From Pseudomonadota bacterium (GTDB taxonomy: Bacteria > Pseudomonadota > Gammaproteobacteria > Burkholderiales > Casimicrobiaceae), in contig JAKLIE010000062.1 in assembly GCA_022709775.1 (NCBI GenBank), forward strand, positions 1-8,006: 8,006 nt of DNA. Direction: 5' to 3'. Shown piece after piece: positions 5,733 through 8,006 of this stretch; position 1 is the stretch's first letter, and each line of letters opens with the position of its first letter. Both the position numbers and the translations under genes were made by a program. The notes beneath the pieces were generated by a model. It saw nothing but the letters and a program-made list of their open reading frames with translations. It did not search any database and had not been told where the DNA came from.

Positions 5733-7043
5733 CGGTCTTGGCGCGTCGCGGTCGCGGCGGCATGGGTGGCGCTGGCGCTCGCCGGCGCGGCGCGCGCCGG
5801 GAGCCTGAGCCTCGTCGGCCAGCTCGACCCCGGCAACGCGCAGTACGACGCCTTCCTCTTCACGTTCACGCTGTCGGCTCCCGATACGGTCACGATCCAG
5901 TCCTGGGGGTACGGCGGATCCTCGGGCGCGCCGGGCGGCGTCAATGCTGCGGGCAACCCGATCGCGGCAGGCGGCTTCGATCCCTATGTCACGCTCTTCG
6001 CCGGCAGCGGTCCCGGCGCGACTTTCGTCGCTTCCAGCGACGACGGCGCCTGCCCGCCGGGCACGATCGCCGATGCGCTGTGCGGCGACCCGACGCTTAC
6101 GCTCCCGCTCGCGGCCGGCACCTACACGCTGGCGGTGTCGGCATTTCTCAACCTGTCTTTCGCCGAGAACCTGGGCTCGGGGACGCTCGGTGACGGGTTC
6201 GTGGGACTGGGCAGCTACGGGACGCGAACGAACGCCTACGCGGTCGACATCGGCGGCAACGCGGTCGTCGTGCCGACGCTGCTGCTGGGGTACGTGCCGA
6301 ACGGACTCACGTTCGGGGCGCAGACGGTCGGTCTGACGAGCGGCCCGCTGGCGGTGACGGTCACGAACGTCGGCAGCGGCGGCGTGACGTTCGGCAGCCT
6401 GTCGGTCGGCGGCACGAACCCGGGCGACTTCTCGGCCGGCGGCACCTGCAGCGGCACGCTCCAGCCGGGAGCCTCGTGTTCGATCGGCGTGACGTTCACG
6501 CCCGGCGCGACGGGCGCGCGCTCGGCGGTGGTCACGCTTGCGTCGAACGCGTCGAACGCGCCGATCGTGTTCGCGGTCGGCGGCACCGGGACGAACGATC
6601 CGGTCGCGATCGCGTCGCTGGCGGCGAGCTCGCTCGACTTCGGACCGAGAGGCCCCGGCTCGTCGACGCTGCTGCCGCTGGTCGTGACGAACACCGGCGG
6701 AGCGACGCTGAACGTGGCATCGGTGGCGCTTGCCGGTGCGCATCCGGGCGACTACGCGCTCGCCGACGGCTGCAGCGGGCAGGCCGTCGCGCCGGCGTCG
6801 ACCTGCACGATCGGGGTCACGTTCTCGCCGTCCGCCTACGGTGCGCGGACCGCGACGGCGACGATCGCGTCGAACGCGAGCAATTCGCCGACGACGGTAC
6901 TGCTGACGGGATTCGTCCCGGCGCCGCATGCGGAGGCCATCCCGGCGGTCGGTCTCGCAGGACTGCTCCTGCTGTCGGCGTTGTTGGCGACGGGCGGAAT
7001 CATCGTGCGGCGACGCCGCGGAGACGATGGCGAAACACGTTGA
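5730..7043 (+). CDS. secreted DVUA0089-like protein with two choice-of-anchor D domains and C-terminal membrane anchor
   Basis: This 437-aa exported protein is probably held in the envelope or displayed on the surface; no enzymatic role is visible. Residues 1-23 form a signal peptide (basic start, Ala/Val core, cleavage likely after ARA). Residues 24-175 resemble the DVUA0089 family, with LVGQLDPGNAQYDAFLFTF, GGFDPYVTLF (81-90), an ASSDDGAC segment (101-108) and a PLAAGTYTLAV strand (126-136). Two tandem Ig-like choice-of-anchor D (ASH-type) domains follow at about 192-287 and 301-395. Each has an LxFG opening, a Cys pair (240/250 and 348/359), an IGVTF strand and an ASNASN motif. The C-terminus, IPAVGLAG (404-411), then a hydrophobic helix and RRRR (427-430), resembles IPTL/PEP-CTERM-type sorting signals without a proper PEP or IPTL. 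GGGAGG precedes ATG 5730. The next gene follows after 31 bp and is probably co-transcribed. Confidence 0.85.
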   Translation: MRSWRVAVAAAWVALALAGAARAGSLSLVGQLDPGNAQYDAFLFTFTLSAPDTVTIQSWGYGGSSGAPGGVNAAGNPIAAGGFDPYVTLFAGSGPGATFVASSDDGACPPGTIADALCGDPTLTLPLAAGTYTLAVSAFLNLSFAENLGSGTLGDGFVGLGSYGTRTNAYAVDIGGNAVVVPTLLLGYVPNGLTFGAQTVGLTSGPLAVTVTNVGSGGVTFGSLSVGGTNPGDFSAGGTCSGTLQPGASCSIGVTFTPGATGARSAVVTLASNASNAPIVFAVGGTGTNDPVAIASLAASSLDFGPRGPGSSTLLPLVVTNTGGATLNVASVALAGAHPGDYALADGCSGQAVAPASTCTIGVTFSPSAYGARTATATIASNASNSPTTVLLTGFVPAPHAEAIPAVGLAGLLLLSALLATGGIIVRRRRGDDGETR

Positions 7044-7074
7044 CGATCGATCGAAGTCCACGAGAGGAACGGCG

Positions 7075-7587
7075 ATGAACGAAATCCTGGGGAGGTGGTT
7101 GCGTGGTTCGGCCCTGCTTGGACTCGTGCTGATGGCCGCGGGCGCGGGGGCGCAGAAGCCCGCGCTCGTGCAGGACCGCGACGAGCCCGGGCGCAGTCCT
7201 TACACGCAGACCCTGAGCGCGATTCCCCCGGCGACCGACTGCGACGGCAACCTGTGCCTCGTCCGGTTTGCCACGGTTCCGGCCGGAAAGCGACTGGTCG
7301 TCACGCACGCGTCCGGACAGCTGGTCGCCAATACCGACGGGAGCGCGAATCCGTTCGTGATCGCGACGATGATGACTTACTCGGGCGGCGTGGCATTTCC
7401 GTACCTCTACCTCCCGGTCGCGCAGCCCTACGGTGCGCCGTCCTCGACGTCGTCCGGCTTCATCGTCTCGTCGCCGGTGATGCAGTTCTACGAAGCGGGC
7501 ACGGCGCCCCTGATGTTGGGCAGCACCAGCGGGACGTTCAACGCCGTCGTCTTCTCGCTCGTCGGGTATTTCGTAAGCGTGCCCTGA
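7075..7587 (+). CDS. secreted protein of unknown function (170 aa)
   Basis: I do not recognise a named family. Residues 1-26 are a clear signal peptide: RWLR, a hydrophobic core, then AAGAGA before QKP. The mature part is about 144 aa, with little charge after residue 75 and many short beta-type stretches, suggesting a beta-sandwich. Visible points are a close Cys pair in TDCDGNLCLVRF (55-66), which may form a disulfide, and VPAGKRLVVTHASG (68-81). That second segment recalls the VPAGKRLVI-type strand seen in uncharacterised exported bacterial proteins. Other notable stretches are aromatic-rich (GGVAFPYLYLP, 104-114). ATG 7075 is preceded by GAGAGGA with six-base spacing. The gap to the upstream anchor-D gene is 31 bp with no terminator, so the two are probably one transcript. 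A structural or surface-adhesive role is only a guess. Confidence 0.75.
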   Translation: MNEILGRWLRGSALLGLVLMAAGAGAQKPALVQDRDEPGRSPYTQTLSAIPPATDCDGNLCLVRFATVPAGKRLVVTHASGQLVANTDGSANPFVIATMMTYSGGVAFPYLYLPVAQPYGAPSSTSSGFIVSSPVMQFYEAGTAPLMLGSTSGTFNAVVFSLVGYFVSVP

Positions 7588-7616
7588 CGGGGTCGGCTCG
7601 CCGTTGCGGCGCATGC

Positions 7617-7640
7617 GGGACCGCGCGGCGCGCGTGTCCC
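7617..7640 (+). terminator. GC-rich hairpin after the secreted-protein gene, possible terminator
   Basis: GGGAC (7617-7621) pairs with GTCCC (7636-7640), and the inner CGCG (7622-7625) pairs with CGCG (7631-7634). This gives a 9-bp stem with one bulged T and a 5-nt loop, 30 bp past the stop at 7587. No T-run follows, so as an intrinsic terminator it is atypical; a pause site or RNA 3'-end stabiliser is equally possible. Confidence 0.35.
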
Positions 7641-7645
7641 ATGGG

Positions 7646-7651
7646 TAGAAT
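7646..7651 (+). promoter_or_regulatory. possible -10 box for the tautomerase gene
   Basis: TAGAAT matches five of six bases of the sigma-70 -10 box and stands out in GC-rich surroundings. It would start transcription near 7658, about 27 bases before ATG 7685. No fitting -35 box is present at 16-18 bp (GCGCGG at 17). The same spot forms an 11-bp palindrome, GTAGA-A-TCTAC. Support is weak. Confidence 0.3.
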
Positions 7652-7684
7652 CTACGTTTCCGCGAACTGGAAGGCCGGATAGCC

Positions 7685-7882
7685 ATGCCCATCGTACGCA
7701 TCGAGCTCTACGCCGGCCGCACGCCCGAACAGAAGGCAGCCTGCGCGCGGGACGTCGTCGACGCCGTCGTGCGCAATCTGGGCACGACGCCGGAAGTCAC
7801 GCAGGTCGTGTTCGTCGACGTGGAGCGCCACGACTGGCACGTCGGCGGCAGGATCCCGCCGCCGCCTTCGGTGAAGGCTTGA
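7685..7882 (+). CDS. 4-oxalocrotonate tautomerase-family protein
   Basis: This 65-aa protein is of the small 4-OT tautomerase type. These are cytoplasmic enzymes, usually hexamers, that use an N-terminal proline as general base or acid in keto-enol chemistry on 2-oxo acids. The start MPIVRIEL places Pro directly after the initiator Met. Counting that Pro as 1, Arg11 (in AGRTPEQK) is kept. The position of Arg39 in the Pseudomonas enzyme is Gln, and that of Phe50 is Trp (HDW, followed by HVGG). The length matches the family (about 60-75 aa). GGAAGG lies 10 bases before ATG 7685. The next gene, a FAD oxidoreductase, starts 19-28 bp after the stop and is likely co-transcribed. The true substrate cannot be inferred, and the R39Q change suggests it need not be 4-oxalocrotonate. 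Confidence 0.88.
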   Translation: MPIVRIELYAGRTPEQKAACARDVVDAVVRNLGTTPEVTQVVFVDVERHDWHVGGRIPPPPSVKA

Positions 7883-7901
7883 GGCCGCGAAACGCCGGGG
7901 C

Positions 7902-8006
7902 GTGACGCCCGTGGCCGCCCTTTCGTCGAGCACGCGCATCGCCGTCATCGGCGCCGGCGTCGTCGGCCTCGCCTGCGCCGCGCGCCTGCAGATGCGCGGC
8001 CATGCG
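7902..8006 (+). CDS. FAD-dependent oxidoreductase, N-terminus only (cut by window end)
   Basis: Only the first 35 codons are present. After a short leader, RIAVIGAGVVGLACAARLQ forms a beta-alpha-beta dinucleotide-binding fold with GxGxxG (G-A-G-V-V-G). This is typical of the DAO/DadA-type flavoprotein group (D-amino-acid, sarcosine or glycine oxidases and dehydrogenases). The start is either GTG 7902 or GTG 7911; GGGG at 7897-7900 is better spaced from 7911. The open frame continues past position 8006. The family is likely, but the substrate cannot be judged from this piece. Confidence 0.75.
   Translation, partial: MTPVAALSSSTRIAVIGAGVVGLACAARLQMRGHA

Noticed and set aside
3433..5763. Upstream extension of the minus-strand GT9 frame
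   Set aside because: It overlaps the GT39 gene in another frame and is Arg/Ala-rich without motifs. The GT9 protein starts at ATG 3432, where family similarity begins.
5550..7061. A 503-codon minus-strand frame opposite the anchor-D gene
   Set aside because: It is Arg/Asp-rich shadow sequence with no recognisable domain and no ribosome site, while the plus strand encodes clear domains.
7641..7682. The ANWK string in the 13-codon frame as a remnant of triosephosphate isomerase
   Set aside because: The match is only four residues and nothing flanking it resembles that enzyme.

Overview
This is a gene-dense, GC-rich stretch (estimated by eye at about 70% G+C). It looks like a proteobacterial chromosome, and betaproteobacterial relatives seem most likely. 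The evidence is G/C at third codon positions, GTG/TTG start codons, Gram-negative envelope glycosyltransferases, and a secreted protein of the DVUA0089 / choice-of-anchor D type. The taxonomic placement is inference. I see no rRNA, tRNA, CRISPR array, insertion sequence or phage gene.

Layout. (1) Positions 1-42 may be the last codons of an upstream gene. (2) Positions 151-1653 (+) encode an SLC13/DASS-family anion permease. (3) Positions 1679-5423 (-; TTG alternative at 5456) form a compact three-gene operon that converges on the permease. Its order in transcription is a GT39 (PMT/ArnT-like) membrane glycosyltransferase with an N-terminal GtrA-like region, then a GT9 (heptosyltransferase-like) glycosyltransferase, then a stand-alone GtrA membrane protein. 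Both junctions are 4-bp stop/start overlaps (ATGA, GTGA), which suggests translational coupling. (4) Positions 5457-5729 are a divergent control region. It holds a perfect TATAAT on the minus strand for the glycosyltransferase operon and a TGGACA-17-GAGAAT promoter on the plus strand. An exact 12-bp direct repeat brackets the plus promoter. (5) Positions 5730-7043 (+) encode a secreted 437-aa protein: signal peptide, DVUA0089-like domain, two tandem choice-of-anchor D Ig-like domains, and a C-terminal helix with an Arg cluster. It is followed 31 bp later by a secreted 170-aa protein of unknown function (7075-7587). (6) Positions 7685-7882 (+) encode a small 4-oxalocrotonate tautomerase-type enzyme. 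(7) A FAD-dependent oxidoreductase begins at 7902 or 7911 and runs off the window.

How the genes may work together. GtrA proteins are thought to move undecaprenyl-phosphate-linked sugars across the inner membrane. GT-C enzymes such as GT39 use lipid-linked sugars on the periplasmic side, and GT9 enzymes work on the cytoplasmic side on LPS-type acceptors. The minus-strand operon is therefore probably an envelope glycan-decoration module. The GtrB-like synthase that would charge the carrier lipid is not in the window. The most notable sequence features are the GtrA-like/GT39 fusion beside a second GtrA gene, the changed acidic residues in both glycosyltransferases (QE for DE in GT39; Ser for the usual Asp in the GT9 N-terminal loop), and the architecture of the divergent control region. 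No clearly undescribed multi-gene system is evident.
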